24,475 nucleotides of DNA. Origin: JBOFSQ01 sp051651625. Lineage in GTDB: Bacteria; Planctomycetota; Planctomycetia; Pirellulales; Thermoguttaceae. The stretch spans positions 1 through 24,475 of the forward strand of contig JBOFSQ010000043.1 in assembly GCA_051651625.1 (NCBI GenBank). The letters are read 5' to 3'. The translations under genes and the position numbers were made by a program. Numbering within the stretch: position 1 is the first letter of the stretch; every line of letters begins with the position of its first letter. The notes beneath the pieces are model-generated. The model was given only the letters and a program-made list of their open reading frames with translations. It did not search any database and was not told the origin of the DNA. Shown here piece by piece: positions 1 through 8,389 of this stretch.

Positions 1-1
1 G

Positions 2-313
2 GAAGAGATGCTCGCCGCCGCCGAACAAGCTCGCCGCGAGCAGCAAGCGAACGACACACCGCCGCCGAGTAACAGCGACGCAGCGGCACCACTCGGCGAA
101 GAACGCCGCGAGTTGCTGTCGCTCCTTGCAGAACTCAAGATGATCCAAACAATGCAGCGACGCATCATCGAGAGAACAAAACTTTGCGAGTCGATGCGAC
201 TCGATCCGCAAACATCACCCGACCAACTTGCCGCCTACCTCGACGACCTCGCACGACAACAAGCAACCGTAGTACGAATGCTCGAAAATGTCAAGACCGG
301 AAAACACCTCTAG
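2..313 (+). CDS. C-terminal part of a small helical hypothetical protein (partial at window edge)
   Basis: The reading frame is open to the left edge of the window, so this is probably the end of a longer gene; the first ATG inside the window is at 8, but no ribosome binding site can be judged there. The visible residues start with a Gln/Arg/Ala/Pro-rich low-complexity stretch, followed by about 70 residues predicted to be mostly helical (LLAELKMIQTMQRRIIERT and onward), probably a coiled coil. It resembles short helical segments I recall from planctomycete hypothetical proteins, but no catalytic motif is visible and I assign no function. It ends in TAG and is followed by repeat-rich DNA. Confidence is high that this is coding and low for any role. 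Confidence 0.65.
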   Translation, partial: EEMLAAAEQARREQQANDTPPPSNSDAAAPLGEERRELLSLLAELKMIQTMQRRIIERTKLCESMRLDPQTSPDQLAAYLDDLARQQATVVRMLENVKTGKHL

Positions 314-378
314 TGGAAGGTATGGTGTGGCAAAGTTTCGGTTGCATTTGAAACATCGTTGTTGCGCACAACCTCTTT

Positions 379-516
379 GCCCCAACGGGGCGCAAGAATT
401 GAACCGCGTACACAAATCTTACGCCCCGTTGGGGCTATTCATTTTGTTGTGACCGCGTACCGTGGGTTCGCGGAATACCGCTCACCCACGGCTAAGTTCT
501 TACGCCCCGTTGGGGC
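379..516. repeat. Cluster of palindromic GCCCC-AACGGGGC repeats
   Basis: Three copies of an 18-bp unit with the palindromic core CGCCCCGTTGGGGC are present: one inverted at 379-396 and two direct at 418-435 and 499-516. Between the second and third copies is another short inverted repeat, CCGTGGGT at 460-467 pairing with ACCCACGG at 484-491. Dispersed elements of this kind are common between genes in planctomycetes. The longer open frame that begins at 359 on the plus strand includes these repeats and is not credible upstream of 560. The remaining sequence between 314 and 559 shows no gene that I can support. Confidence 0.75.
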
Positions 517-559
517 GAAAACTCGGATGCACTTCCACAAAAACCATTGTTTGCGTGCA

Positions 560-940
560 ATGAAGTTTACTACGCCAAAATCAACCGCGAACGAACTCTG
601 TGGAAAACCCCACCACATCCGTTCGCTCCAAACGGCACCAGCGTTTTTGCGACGCCGCCCCGGTGCAACGCTCGTCGTTACGTTCGGCGCGGAAGACAAT
701 CACGCAGAAGACAACCGCCGCGAATCGGTCTTGACGCTGATGCGACTAGTGCGGCGGTTTCCAGATGCACGCATCGTCGTTCTCTGGCCCGCACTGGCGC
801 GGCGACCACGCTGCGAAGTCGAACAGTGGCGTCTGCTACTCTACGGAGTCGGTGCCAGCGGCGTTGCGCTGTCACGCCGCACGCTCGCTGGCGGAATGTT
901 CGGTATCTGCGTCGATGACGGGACCAAATCGTGTTCGTAG
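560..940 (+). CDS. Probable small receiver-like hypothetical protein
   Basis: This frame encodes 126 residues from the ATG at 560. The central part (TLVVTFGAEDNHAEDN, then RRFPDARIVVLWPALARR, then LLYGVGASGVALSRRTL) alternates hydrophobic strands and amphipathic helices as in a truncated response-regulator-receiver fold, and codon choice matches the neighbouring genes. It recalls short planctomycete proteins with a hydrophobic strand followed by a helix ending in RRFP(R/D)AR. The last 100 bases overlap the 3' end of the convergent kinase gene, so one of the two tails may not be original. The start at 560 is chosen because upstream sequence is repeat DNA; there is no clear ribosome binding site. 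No catalytic motif is seen and the function is unknown. Confidence 0.45.
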   Translation: MKFTTPKSTANELCGKPHHIRSLQTAPAFLRRRPGATLVVTFGAEDNHAEDNRRESVLTLMRLVRRFPDARIVVLWPALARRPRCEVEQWRLLLYGVGASGVALSRRTLAGGMFGICVDDGTKSCS

Positions 941-2061
941 TCTTGCAGACTGTCGAGTAGATTACGGAGTTCAGACGTTGGTTCGCAGGCGAGATCGCCC
1001 TTGATTAATTGGCGTACCAGTTCGCCCGCACCGCCGTCACCGATGTCGGCGACTTCGGAGTTTTCAAACTGCTCGTTTGGATCGGGCGAGATCAAGCGTG
1101 TGCAAAATTGTGTGAGTAGTTCACTCGACGCAACCTGTTTTGGTAACAACGTTTGCAGACGTTGCGGCAGCGTGTAACGGTCTTGGATCGGGTCTTCGGT
1201 TGTGTGGTCGGCACCGTCGAAGAGACGCCTGCCCGACAGCATCTCAATAAGCACATAACCGAGGCTGGTCATATCGCCGCGTTGTGTCAGGTCGCGTCCT
1301 TCGAGTGCCTCAAGCGATGCGTAAGCGGGCGTGAAAACGTAACGCGACGGACGACGGTTGACATCAAACGCACTCCCCATATCGACGAGTTTGGCACTCC
1401 CCGTTCGCTTGACCATGATGTTCGACGGTTTCATATCGCCGTGAACGATCCCTTCGCGGTGGAGTGCGGCCAGCGCGCCGAGACAGTCGCGGATGATCGG
1501 GATCGCCACGCCGGGTTTGAGACGCGGGTGAATCGGCCCCGACGTTATGACGACATCATTTGTTCGCTTGAACTCCGCCGCGCTCTGCCGCGACTTGAGG
1601 TGTTCGAGAACGGAGTTTCGCAGAAGTAGCGTAAGGTCGATCCCGTCGATCCACTCCATTTCCATGACGCGAATGCGGTCAACGTTTCGCCACGTTCGCA
1701 CGTCGAGCAGACTGTCGTGCTGGATTTTTGCGACACGCGAGGCGATGTACGCGACATAACTCATCGTCTCTTCGTATTGCTCATTGCTGTACCGCTCCGG
1801 CGAATAGAACTTGAGTGCAACAGGGAGAACAAACCCGTCGGCCCCGCGACGTTGGCTCAAAAAGACGACGCCCTGTCCACCTTTTCCCAACAGACGCCCC
1901 AGCTCCAGCTCTTCTTCCCAAGCAACACGCTTGTAGCCGAGAACGTCGTGATACATCTTTCGCAGTTTTTCATCGCAGGCGAGAAAATCTTGACTTCCAA
2001 GGAGCCGTGTGGCACCACGATCAAATAGTTGTGTTGAAGAATCAACCTTGTGTTTTGGCAT
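841..2061 (-). CDS. Soluble Ser/Thr protein kinase (planctomycete type)
   Basis: This is a 406-residue Hanks-type kinase. The glycine-rich loop GKGGQGVVF lies at residues 59-67, the ATP-anchoring lysine is K84 in VALKF, the catalytic loop is HGDMKPSN (207-214, with HGD instead of HRD), and the metal-binding motif is DMG (227-229) instead of DFG. The activation segment ends in YASLEAL, and the helix-F aspartate is D263. The first 50 residues (FLACDEKLRKMYHDVLGYKR) form an N-terminal extension I recognise from Pirellulales kinases. There is no transmembrane helix, so it is likely cytoplasmic and lacks a PASTA or WD40 sensor. The last 25 residues are Pro/Ser-rich and overlap the convergent small gene ending at 940. 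No good Shine-Dalgarno precedes the start. Substrates are unknown. HGD and DMG variants are found in active kinases, so activity is plausible. Confidence 0.92.
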   Translation of the reverse strand: MPKHKVDSSTQLFDRGATRLLGSQDFLACDEKLRKMYHDVLGYKRVAWEEELELGRLLGKGGQGVVFLSQRRGADGFVLPVALKFYSPERYSNEQYEETMSYVAYIASRVAKIQHDSLLDVRTWRNVDRIRVMEMEWIDGIDLTLLLRNSVLEHLKSRQSAAEFKRTNDVVITSGPIHPRLKPGVAIPIIRDCLGALAALHREGIVHGDMKPSNIMVKRTGSAKLVDMGSAFDVNRRPSRYVFTPAYASLEALEGRDLTQRGDMTSLGYVLIEMLSGRRLFDGADHTTEDPIQDRYTLPQRLQTLLPKQVASSELLTQFCTRLISPDPNEQFENSEVADIGDGGAGELVRQLIKGDLACEPTSELRNLLDSLQDYEHDLVPSSTQIPNIPPASVRRDSATPLAPTP

Positions 2062-2111
2062 AGAGAATATAGAGTGTGGTGCAATAGTGACCGAGTGGAA
2101 GCAAGTTCAAC

Positions 2112-2145
2112 AGGACGTATAGGCCCTATATGACCTATACGTCCT
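2112..2145. repeat. AGGACGTATAGG palindromic repeat, copy 1
   Basis: A perfect 12-bp inverted repeat (AGGACGTATAGG at 2112-2123, CCTATACGTCCT at 2134-2145) with a 10-bp loop lies between the kinase start and the stop codon of the upstream fusion gene. A near-identical second copy is at 16812-16845. There is no T-run after it on the minus strand, so it is not a classical terminator. Confidence 0.85.
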
Positions 2146-2161
2146 ATGAGATGTGCTGTGT

Positions 2162-5100
2162 TCACTCTTCCATCACGAGCCGGAAACCGACGTTGTATAC
2201 CGGTTGCCACGGTTCGTAGGCGAGGCGGCGTCCGCTGCGGGCGAGTTCGGGGCGTTCGCTCCAGCTTCCGCCACGAACAACCTTCGGCGTGTCGGGACTT
2301 CCTGCGTTGCGACCATCGTCGGCGACGTAAGGATACGGTGCGAAGTCAGAAAGTGTCCACTCCGCGACGCTGCCGTGCATGTCGTGAAGTCCCCACGGAT
2401 TCGTCGCATACGCACCAACCTCTTGCGAGATCATATTCCCGTCGTTCACACCTTTGGCACGCGGCAAGAACGCCCACCACTCCGGCGGATTGTTCACCGG
2501 TTGCGGATTGACGCCCGTTACCACAAATCGTATGAGACTGTCGTCGGCAAGGTTTTCAAACTTCCCGAAGTCGGCGTCGCACTCGCCAAACCACATCGGC
2601 GTCGCACTCCCAGCGCGGCACGCATATTCCCACTCCGCCTCCGTCGGCAACCGAAATTTCTTGCCAGTTTTTTCGGAAAGCCATTTGGCAAACGCTTCAG
2701 CCTCACGCCACGTCACACGAATCACCGGTTGCTGCGGTTTGTTGTGAGGATAACCCGGAGTGGTGTGATCCTTCCACCACTGGTCGATGAAACGACTGTC
2801 GTGCTGCGGATCGAACTCATTGTAAAGCGCGTTGGTAACTTCCGTCGTCATCATCCAAAACGGTTTTGCAAATTTTGCGACTGTGCGCGGTAACTCGTTT
2901 CGTTTACCATCTTCGTCGCCGAGAACACACTCGCCCGCCGGAATTTTCACCATCGAGAACTGCGTGTCACCAACTTTGACCGCTTGCTTCCAGTCGCCGC
3001 TTTGCTGGCGTGTTGTCGCTTCGGATGCGGTCAACGGAAACGCTGTTAGCGTCGGCGCGGAACGATCCGGCTTCGGCAACTTCACCGGCTCAACGAATTT
3101 GGGCCGCGCCGCAGGATCGGGCGGTGTGTAAACTGAACCCGCTTCAAAGTCGTTCTCAATCAATCCGTACTCCGTTCGCATCGCCAGCGACCGGTCTGCG
3201 ACTTTCGCTACCGCGTTGCGATCTTTGTTGTTCATCGCCTCCGCAACTTCGAGCCACGTCCCGAAGAACGGCACGTTGAGGTCGGCCCAGCAGTAGAGTT
3301 TTCGCATCGACTCGTCGTCGAGCTGAACGTTTTTGTGACCGCGCTCCAGCATTTGAAAGAGCGGACTCGTTGAAGCGTGATACTCCATGGGACGCAACAT
3401 GTGTGCATCACTTTCAGGGCCGGGGCGACGAACGTACTTGTGAAGCGAGTGATACGCCGTCGAGAACTGTTTCTCGGCTGGCTGAGTCGAAGCGAAGTTC
3501 GGAGTGTCTTTGTTCTCCTCGCTCCCGTCGTGACAACCCACGCAGTATTTGTCGAGAATCGGCTGAATCTCGGTGTTGAACGACAGCGGTCGCCGTTCGC
3601 CGTAAAACGGTTTCGGATTTACGGGCGTCTTTCCCATCGCCAAAGTTTTCTTGCGCGGCGTGACGGTGTTTTGCTCTTCGTGGCAACCGATGCACGAAAT
3701 ACTCTCTCCCGGCATGCCGACAAACCACGTTCGCATTATTTGCATCGCACGCCCTTTGTCGTCGAGCGGCTGGATTGCCAGTGGCGTGTTGGCTGGAATC
3801 GTGAACGCCGCACTCCCGTCTTCGTAGACCGGCACTTCGCCGAGGAGGTGGCGTGTGTCCCAGCAACTTTCCATCCCGATATAATCGTGTCCGCCGATTC
3901 CGCGGTAGCCGAATCCGTAGGCAAACAGCCGCAACTTTTTCACGCTCCCGCGCGGAACGCCTTTGAGACCATCGCCCATGTAAATGTCGGTGATGAAGAC
4001 GTTTGCCGTCTCGCGTTCGAGGTTAACTTGCGACGGAATGACCGCCGGTTCGGGGCGCGCCATAATCGGCGTCGGTTCGAGAAGATGGAACCCCGGTTCT
4101 TCGCGGAGCTTCAGCATATTGTCGAAAGTGTCAACGAGATAAATCGCCCACGGATCGCTCGGCTTGAGACGGCACGAAACGAGATAATAGTTCTCGTCGA
4201 GCGGCATCGGGAACAGAAACTTCGGCCACGAATTGTCAACGAGTTGATCGACAATCACCGGCTCAACCGGTTTTTCGTACCCCGGAATCCGCTGCACGAC
4301 ACCGTCGGCTTCGCGGAAACCTTTCGCGGTGTCGAACACGACAAGTTCACCTTCGCGCGCGACGCCGTGGTGCCCCGTCACGATTCCAACAAACTTTGTC
4401 GGCGCGTTCGGAATCGGTCTCGCGTAGAAAACCGAGTTGGGCCAGAACGAATTCGTGCCGTAGTACGAAAGTTGTTTGGTGCCGTCTGGATTCATCGTGA
4501 ATAGGAGCCGCGTGAAATAGTGCGACGTGTCGGTATATTCCCAACGTTGATACATAATCCGTCCGTCGTCGCGGATGACGGGGTTCCAGTCTTGGTCTTG
4601 TTCAAACGTGAGTTGGCGAACAGATTTCCCATCGGGTTCGACGCGGAAAATATTTCCGACTTGCGAACTTCCGTCGATACACGGAACGCCGAGCATCGAC
4701 GCCGTTGAAATGAACAGCGTTCCGCCGTCGGGGAGATAGCAACCTTCGGCGTTGTCGATGTCGCCGCCCATTTCTGGTGTGACTTGTTTCAGCGTGCCGC
4801 TGCCGTCGGTTGGCACTTCAAAAATCTGCCACGTTTTTTTGTCGGACAGCGCGGTGACGAGCATGCGGTCTCCTTCCCAGTGCATGCAGATGTCGCCGAT
4901 GAACGAGTCGTGCGGCGGCTTGGCGATAGTTTTGGCTTCGCCAGCGGCGTCGTTTATGTTGACGGCGATGATTTCGTTTCCGTAGTTCCCTTTGCCGCGG
5001 GCGCAGTTTGAAATCCAGTTCTGTTCGAGTCCGGGATTTTTGGCGCGGCGAACGACGATTTGGTCGAACGACTTCAGCAGCGGATTGGCGAGGAGAATCT

Positions 5101-6073
5101 CGCGGCGAACGCTGGCGAACTCTTGAACGGCGGCGAGAAATTCGTCGCTGTCGGCGGGTGCGGCGGCGAGACGTTTTTCGGCGGCGTCGAGTTTTTTGGT
5201 GAACGAAGCGGCGTCGTACTTGTCGCCATAACGATTTGCGAGATCGGCGATTGTTCGTCGGAGCGATTCGATGTTTGTGAGTGCTTGCAACACATCTTCG
5301 GAGACGACGGTGAGAAGTTTTTCGCGTGCGGCTTGTGCGCGGCGTGCGGCGAGGAACGATTGTTTCTCGGCTTCGGACGCGAAGAGGTCGTCGTCGTTGG
5401 CGTCGGCTAACACTTGTAACTCGACGAACGATGCCCAACTATTTGCGGCGTTCCCTTTCTTTGCTGGTGTACCAGCGTTTTGCGGATAACTCCGCCAGAT
5501 TTTGAACTCGACCCAATCGTACTTTTCGTCGTTGAGCAGTTTTTTGTTGTCGGGCATAGCGAACGTCGTGCAGAATCCGCCGGCGTTTCCGCCGAGCATT
5601 TTGTCGCCGGATGTGAACGTCGCTTCGGCGGGGAACTTTGGTTCGGCGTCGCTGTTGCTGCGTGCGAACCGCACCTCGAAGTCTTGGTTCCCGCGCTGGT
5701 CGATGTTGCCGGAGTAGACGCGAATTTGCGAGATGCTGCGCGGACGCCCCAAGTAGTAGACGATGCGCGACGGTGCGCCGTTTATCGCAACGCGACCGTT
5801 TCCGCCGAGTTCACCGATTTCGCCATCGGTGAGTGCGGCGGCGTTGTCAACGCCGTCGGTTTTGACGAGTTTCGCGCCGGGAAGAGTGAGCAAGTTTACG
5901 CCGTGTTCGGCGGCGACGTTTTTCTGCATCGCACGAAACTCGCCCTGCGGCCAGTGCTGCGTTGACATCTTTGCGTCATCGCCCCAAGCGGGAACCGCCG
6001 CAGCCGTACAAGCAAACAGATTGAGTGCCAGTGACGAAAACCAGTGATACGAAAATCTTTTGTACATTCTCAT
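2162..6073 (-). CDS. Secreted HzsA-like propeller, di-haem and SUMF1-domain fusion protein
   Basis: The protein has 1303 residues. Order of parts: signal peptide (1-31, ending AVPAWG); a discoidin-like beta domain (about 85-222) with the segment SRIVYYLGRPRSISQIRVYS; a helical segment (about 228-340); a TolB/PD40-like beta-propeller (about 360-700) resembling the hydrazine synthase alpha subunit; two c-type haem motifs, CIGCH at 794-798 and CVGCH at 844-848; and a C-terminal SUMF1/FGE-sulfatase domain (about 1035-1303) with RLPTEAEWEYACRAG and VVRGGSW. Neither cysteine of the formylglycine-generating active site is present after RGGSW (SERPELARSGRR), so FGE activity is unlikely. The start at 6073 is preceded by AAGGAG at a 6-base spacing and gives a clean signal peptide; an upstream in-frame ATG at 6322 would read through a repeat and is rejected. 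HzsA-related proteins are frequent in non-anammox planctomycetes, so hydrazine synthesis should not be assumed. Likely periplasmic; substrate unknown. Confidence 0.9.
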   Translation of the reverse strand: MRMYKRFSYHWFSSLALNLFACTAAAVPAWGDDAKMSTQHWPQGEFRAMQKNVAAEHGVNLLTLPGAKLVKTDGVDNAAALTDGEIGELGGNGRVAINGAPSRIVYYLGRPRSISQIRVYSGNIDQRGNQDFEVRFARSNSDAEPKFPAEATFTSGDKMLGGNAGGFCTTFAMPDNKKLLNDEKYDWVEFKIWRSYPQNAGTPAKKGNAANSWASFVELQVLADANDDDLFASEAEKQSFLAARRAQAAREKLLTVVSEDVLQALTNIESLRRTIADLANRYGDKYDAASFTKKLDAAEKRLAAAPADSDEFLAAVQEFASVRREILLANPLLKSFDQIVVRRAKNPGLEQNWISNCARGKGNYGNEIIAVNINDAAGEAKTIAKPPHDSFIGDICMHWEGDRMLVTALSDKKTWQIFEVPTDGSGTLKQVTPEMGGDIDNAEGCYLPDGGTLFISTASMLGVPCIDGSSQVGNIFRVEPDGKSVRQLTFEQDQDWNPVIRDDGRIMYQRWEYTDTSHYFTRLLFTMNPDGTKQLSYYGTNSFWPNSVFYARPIPNAPTKFVGIVTGHHGVAREGELVVFDTAKGFREADGVVQRIPGYEKPVEPVIVDQLVDNSWPKFLFPMPLDENYYLVSCRLKPSDPWAIYLVDTFDNMLKLREEPGFHLLEPTPIMARPEPAVIPSQVNLERETANVFITDIYMGDGLKGVPRGSVKKLRLFAYGFGYRGIGGHDYIGMESCWDTRHLLGEVPVYEDGSAAFTIPANTPLAIQPLDDKGRAMQIMRTWFVGMPGESISCIGCHEEQNTVTPRKKTLAMGKTPVNPKPFYGERRPLSFNTEIQPILDKYCVGCHDGSEENKDTPNFASTQPAEKQFSTAYHSLHKYVRRPGPESDAHMLRPMEYHASTSPLFQMLERGHKNVQLDDESMRKLYCWADLNVPFFGTWLEVAEAMNNKDRNAVAKVADRSLAMRTEYGLIENDFEAGSVYTPPDPAARPKFVEPVKLPKPDRSAPTLTAFPLTASEATTRQQSGDWKQAVKVGDTQFSMVKIPAGECVLGDEDGKRNELPRTVAKFAKPFWMMTTEVTNALYNEFDPQHDSRFIDQWWKDHTTPGYPHNKPQQPVIRVTWREAEAFAKWLSEKTGKKFRLPTEAEWEYACRAGSATPMWFGECDADFGKFENLADDSLIRFVVTGVNPQPVNNPPEWWAFLPRAKGVNDGNMISQEVGAYATNPWGLHDMHGSVAEWTLSDFAPYPYVADDGRNAGSPDTPKVVRGGSWSERPELARSGRRLAYEPWQPVYNVGFRLVMEE

Positions 6074-6080
6074 GAGTTTC
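6074..6080 (-). promoter_or_regulatory. Shine-Dalgarno region deciding the start of the HzsA-like gene
   Basis: On the minus strand, AAGGAG followed by AAACTC stands directly before the ATG at 6073. This is one of the few strong ribosome binding sites in the window and it selects MRMYKRF as the N-terminus instead of the upstream in-frame ATG. The AAGGAG itself occupies roughly 6080-6085. Confidence 0.6.
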
Positions 6081-6190
6081 TCCTTCGTCTCTTCGTGGTA
6101 CTTCCTCCAACCTCCCACACCCCTACCATCGTACCCGCGAGCCAGCGAAGTGCAAGGGGCTGGGCGGAAATGAAAATGGGGGTAGTAAAA

Positions 6191-6304
6191 TAGACCCGTT
6201 CGGAAACATGAAGTGGGGGCGATTTGGTAGTTCAGGTTCGGCATAGCCGAACCCTCCAGTGCGGGTGTTCCAATTTGGAGGGTTCGGCTATGCCGAACCT
6301 GAAC
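6191..6304. repeat. GGTTCGGC-ATA-GCCGAACC dispersed repeat, copy A (long inverted repeat)
   Basis: A perfect 29-bp inverted repeat has arms at 6230-6258 and 6276-6304 with a 17-bp loop. Each arm contains the 19-bp hairpin GGTTCGGCATAGCCGAACC. The flank on the left (6191-6229, including GCGATTTGGTAGTTC) is shared with copy B at 21347-21430. It lies in the gap between the UroD-family gene and the HzsA-like gene, and could end or attenuate the upstream transcript, but no T-run is present. Confidence 0.9.
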
Positions 6305-6328
6305 AACTTCCCACACCACCAAACAATC

Positions 6329-7339
6329 TCACGCCCCGTATTTTCTCACTGCGTCAATCATTGCGCGGAAGTTTTCTGGTTTGACGCCGCGGTGAATCGT
6401 GTTGCTCGACGAGACGATGAGGCCGCTGCGGCCACCTTTTTCGATGCAGATGCGGACTTCTTCGTCAACCTGTTCGGGCGTTCCGTCGCAGAGATTGCCG
6501 GTGCAGTCGATGTTCCCTTTGAGGCAGATGCGGTCGCCGTAGAGCTGCTTCATCTCGGCCATATCGAGTCCACCGGTCGGGTCGATTGGATCGAGGCAGT
6601 CGATTCCGGCGTCGAGCCAGTGTGAAAGTATCGGGCGGACATCGCCGTCGGAGTGTTTGATCGTCAGGAGTCCGAGGTCGCGGTATCCCTTCATCACGCG
6701 ACAAAAATGCGGCGCGATCATCTTGGCGTATGTCTTCGGCGAGATGATCGGTCCGCGAGCGGTGCTAACGTCGTCGGTCGTCGCAACAATCTGCACACCG
6801 TAACGCTCAACGGCAACTTCGGCGAGTGCAACATTGTAATCGACAACGCGCGACATCAAGTCGTTAAACGCCTCCGGTTCGGTCAGCAGCGTCATCAGTG
6901 CGTTTTCGTAACCGAGCAGGTCGCGCATATCGGAAAATCCGTCGCGCAAGTTGAGAACGACGGCGCGGTAGTCGCCATAGAGTTTGAGCGCACGTTCGAG
7001 CGTTTTGAAACGTTCGGGGGCGTGAACATCAGGGAACGTGAACTTGGCGTGTTCGGTGATCGACTGGATCGGATGGCCCGTTGCGGCGGGGAGAACGTCG
7101 CCGGTGAGCGTCTTTTCGATCCCCCACTCATCGACGTATACCTTTTTGTCTTTCCACTTTTTGGCGTAGTCGGCGCGGACGTTGACCGCATCGAGGTCGA
7201 GCCGTTCGGTGGCGACGATTGGGTCGTTGGTCTCGCACAGTGCTTCGAGAACGGTCGAATCAATGAACCATTCAAAAATTGGAATGCGATCAGGAGTCCC
7301 ACGCCGAAGCGCGGTCAGGACGCGGTCTTTTGGTGTCAT
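6329..7339 (-). CDS. Uroporphyrinogen decarboxylase-family protein (probable corrinoid-type methyltransferase relative)
   Basis: The 336-residue protein has the TIM-barrel pattern of the UroD superfamily: an N-terminal MTPKDRVLTALRRGTPDRIP, the motif KHSDGD (228-233), DPIDPTGGLDM, and KGNIDC (274-279). The family contains true haem-pathway decarboxylases as well as MtaA/CmuA-type methyltransferases; the HSDGD loop and the missing Arg-rich N-terminal haem-substrate signature point to the methyltransferase-like branch, whose substrates in planctomycetes are mostly unknown. A longer frame begins at 7387 but overlaps the stop of the preceding gene; the start at 7339 fits the family N-terminus and leaves a 25-base gap. 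It is co-directional with the polyprenyl synthase gene and probably co-transcribed with it. No corrinoid-binding domain is encoded nearby. Confidence 0.85.
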   Translation of the reverse strand: MTPKDRVLTALRRGTPDRIPIFEWFIDSTVLEALCETNDPIVATERLDLDAVNVRADYAKKWKDKKVYVDEWGIEKTLTGDVLPAATGHPIQSITEHAKFTFPDVHAPERFKTLERALKLYGDYRAVVLNLRDGFSDMRDLLGYENALMTLLTEPEAFNDLMSRVVDYNVALAEVAVERYGVQIVATTDDVSTARGPIISPKTYAKMIAPHFCRVMKGYRDLGLLTIKHSDGDVRPILSHWLDAGIDCLDPIDPTGGLDMAEMKQLYGDRICLKGNIDCTGNLCDGTPEQVDEEVRICIEKGGRSGLIVSSSNTIHRGVKPENFRAMIDAVRKYGA

Positions 7340-7364
7340 TTGAGTTGTGGATGTTGGAGTGTGG

Positions 7365-8345
7365 TTACGTCGTTCGCCGCACGACAAAATCTGTCAGCGT
7401 GCGGAGTGCTTCTATGGCGTCGGGGTTTGCGGTGGCGAGACGTTCGTCGTCGAGAAGCGTTGCGGCGTTGCGCGCGAACGACTTGGCCTCGTCGAGTGCC
7501 TCGGTTGTCGCACCACTTTCGCAAACGGCGTTTGCGATCATCGCCGCTTCGTCTTGCGTCATCGTCGCCGACGTTAGCGCACTGCGAACGCGCGATAAGT
7601 TTTTCGAGTCACGCGCGAGGTAAATCAAAAGCGGAAGCGTCATCTTCCGCTGCGAAAGGTCGGTGCCGAGAGTTTTGCCGGTTTGCGATTCGTTGCCGGA
7701 TATGTCGAGAACGTCGTCGGCGATTTGGAACGCGAGGCCGAGTTTGAAACCGAAGTCGTAGAGCAGCGACGCGATTTGTTCGGACGCACCCGCGAGATGA
7801 CTTCCAAGCTGGCAACAGCTCGCCATCAGCGCGGCGGTTTTTTCGCCGATGATCGAAAAGTATGTGTCGCGGGTGAGGTCGATGTTCCCCGACGTTCCAC
7901 GCTGCCGCAACTCTCCGCGACACGTCACATGGAGCGATTCGGCCAGCATACGATACGCCGCGATGTCGTTGTGTGAAGTGACCAGCCGCATCGCCTCGCT
8001 CAAAAGCAAGTCGCCCGCAAGTACGCCGGTTGCGGCGTCCCAGCGGCTGTTCATCGTCGCCAAATGACGCCGCACCGACGCACCGTCGATGATGTCGTCG
8101 TGAATGAGTGTGGCGGTGTGAATCAGTTCGACGGCGGCGGCAAAGTGAAGGAGTCGCTCGTCGAGTGACTTGCACCAAAGTCGCCCAGTCAAAATCACGA
8201 GTGCCGGACGCAACCGCTTTCCACCGAGACGAAATGCGTAGAGCGAGAGTTCACGCAGAAACGGATCGTCGCCCGTGAGACGCTCGTTGAGGAACGCCTC
8301 CAAACGCGCCCAGTCTGCTGCAAATGCTGGTGAATGTGAGATCAT
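7365..8345 (-). CDS. All-trans long-chain polyprenyl diphosphate synthase
   Basis: This 326-residue protein is a class I trans-prenyltransferase, which elongates farnesyl or geranyl diphosphate with isopentenyl diphosphate. Visible motifs are GGKRLRP (41-47) for substrate binding, the first aspartate-rich motif DDIID (83-87), and the second, QIADDVLD (207-214), followed by GKTLGTDL and RKMTLP. The residue five positions before the first aspartate is Ala78, and no bulky aromatic residue blocks the elongation tunnel there, which fits long-chain (C35-C45) products for quinone side chains rather than farnesyl diphosphate. Length is typical of IspB/HepT-type enzymes. It stands between pheT and the UroD-family gene in the same direction. 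There is no evident ribosome binding site before the ATG. Exact chain length cannot be read from sequence. Confidence 0.93.
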   Translation of the reverse strand: MISHSPAFAADWARLEAFLNERLTGDDPFLRELSLYAFRLGGKRLRPALVILTGRLWCKSLDERLLHFAAAVELIHTATLIHDDIIDGASVRRHLATMNSRWDAATGVLAGDLLLSEAMRLVTSHNDIAAYRMLAESLHVTCRGELRQRGTSGNIDLTRDTYFSIIGEKTAALMASCCQLGSHLAGASEQIASLLYDFGFKLGLAFQIADDVLDISGNESQTGKTLGTDLSQRKMTLPLLIYLARDSKNLSRVRSALTSATMTQDEAAMIANAVCESGATTEALDEAKSFARNAATLLDDERLATANPDAIEALRTLTDFVVRRTT

Positions 8346-8389
8346 TGTGTATGGTGTGTGTTTGTGAGTTTGGCTCTACAAAGAGGAAC

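Noticed and set aside
314..559. N-terminal extension of the small gene ending at 940, from an ATG at 359
   Set aside because: The extra residues come from GCCCC-AACGGGGC repeats and are not protein-like.
3377..4504. Long plus-strand open frame of 375 codons
   Set aside because: It is the antisense shadow of the HzsA-like fusion gene, with Arg/His-rich composition and no domain; the minus-strand frame has clear motifs.
2162..6073. True hydrazine synthase and therefore an anammox organism
   Set aside because: The protein is fused to a SUMF1 domain and no hydrazine synthase beta or gamma subunit or hydrazine dehydrogenase is nearby. HzsA-like proteins also occur in other planctomycetes.
6074..6322. 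N-terminal extension of the HzsA-like protein from an ATG at 6322
   Set aside because: The added residues are the translation of a palindromic repeat, and a strong ribosome binding site plus signal peptide begin at 6073.
6653..7747. Plus-strand open frame of 364 codons
   Set aside because: It is antisense to the UroD-family gene and runs across the junction with the polyprenyl synthase gene. The minus-strand proteins have strong motifs.
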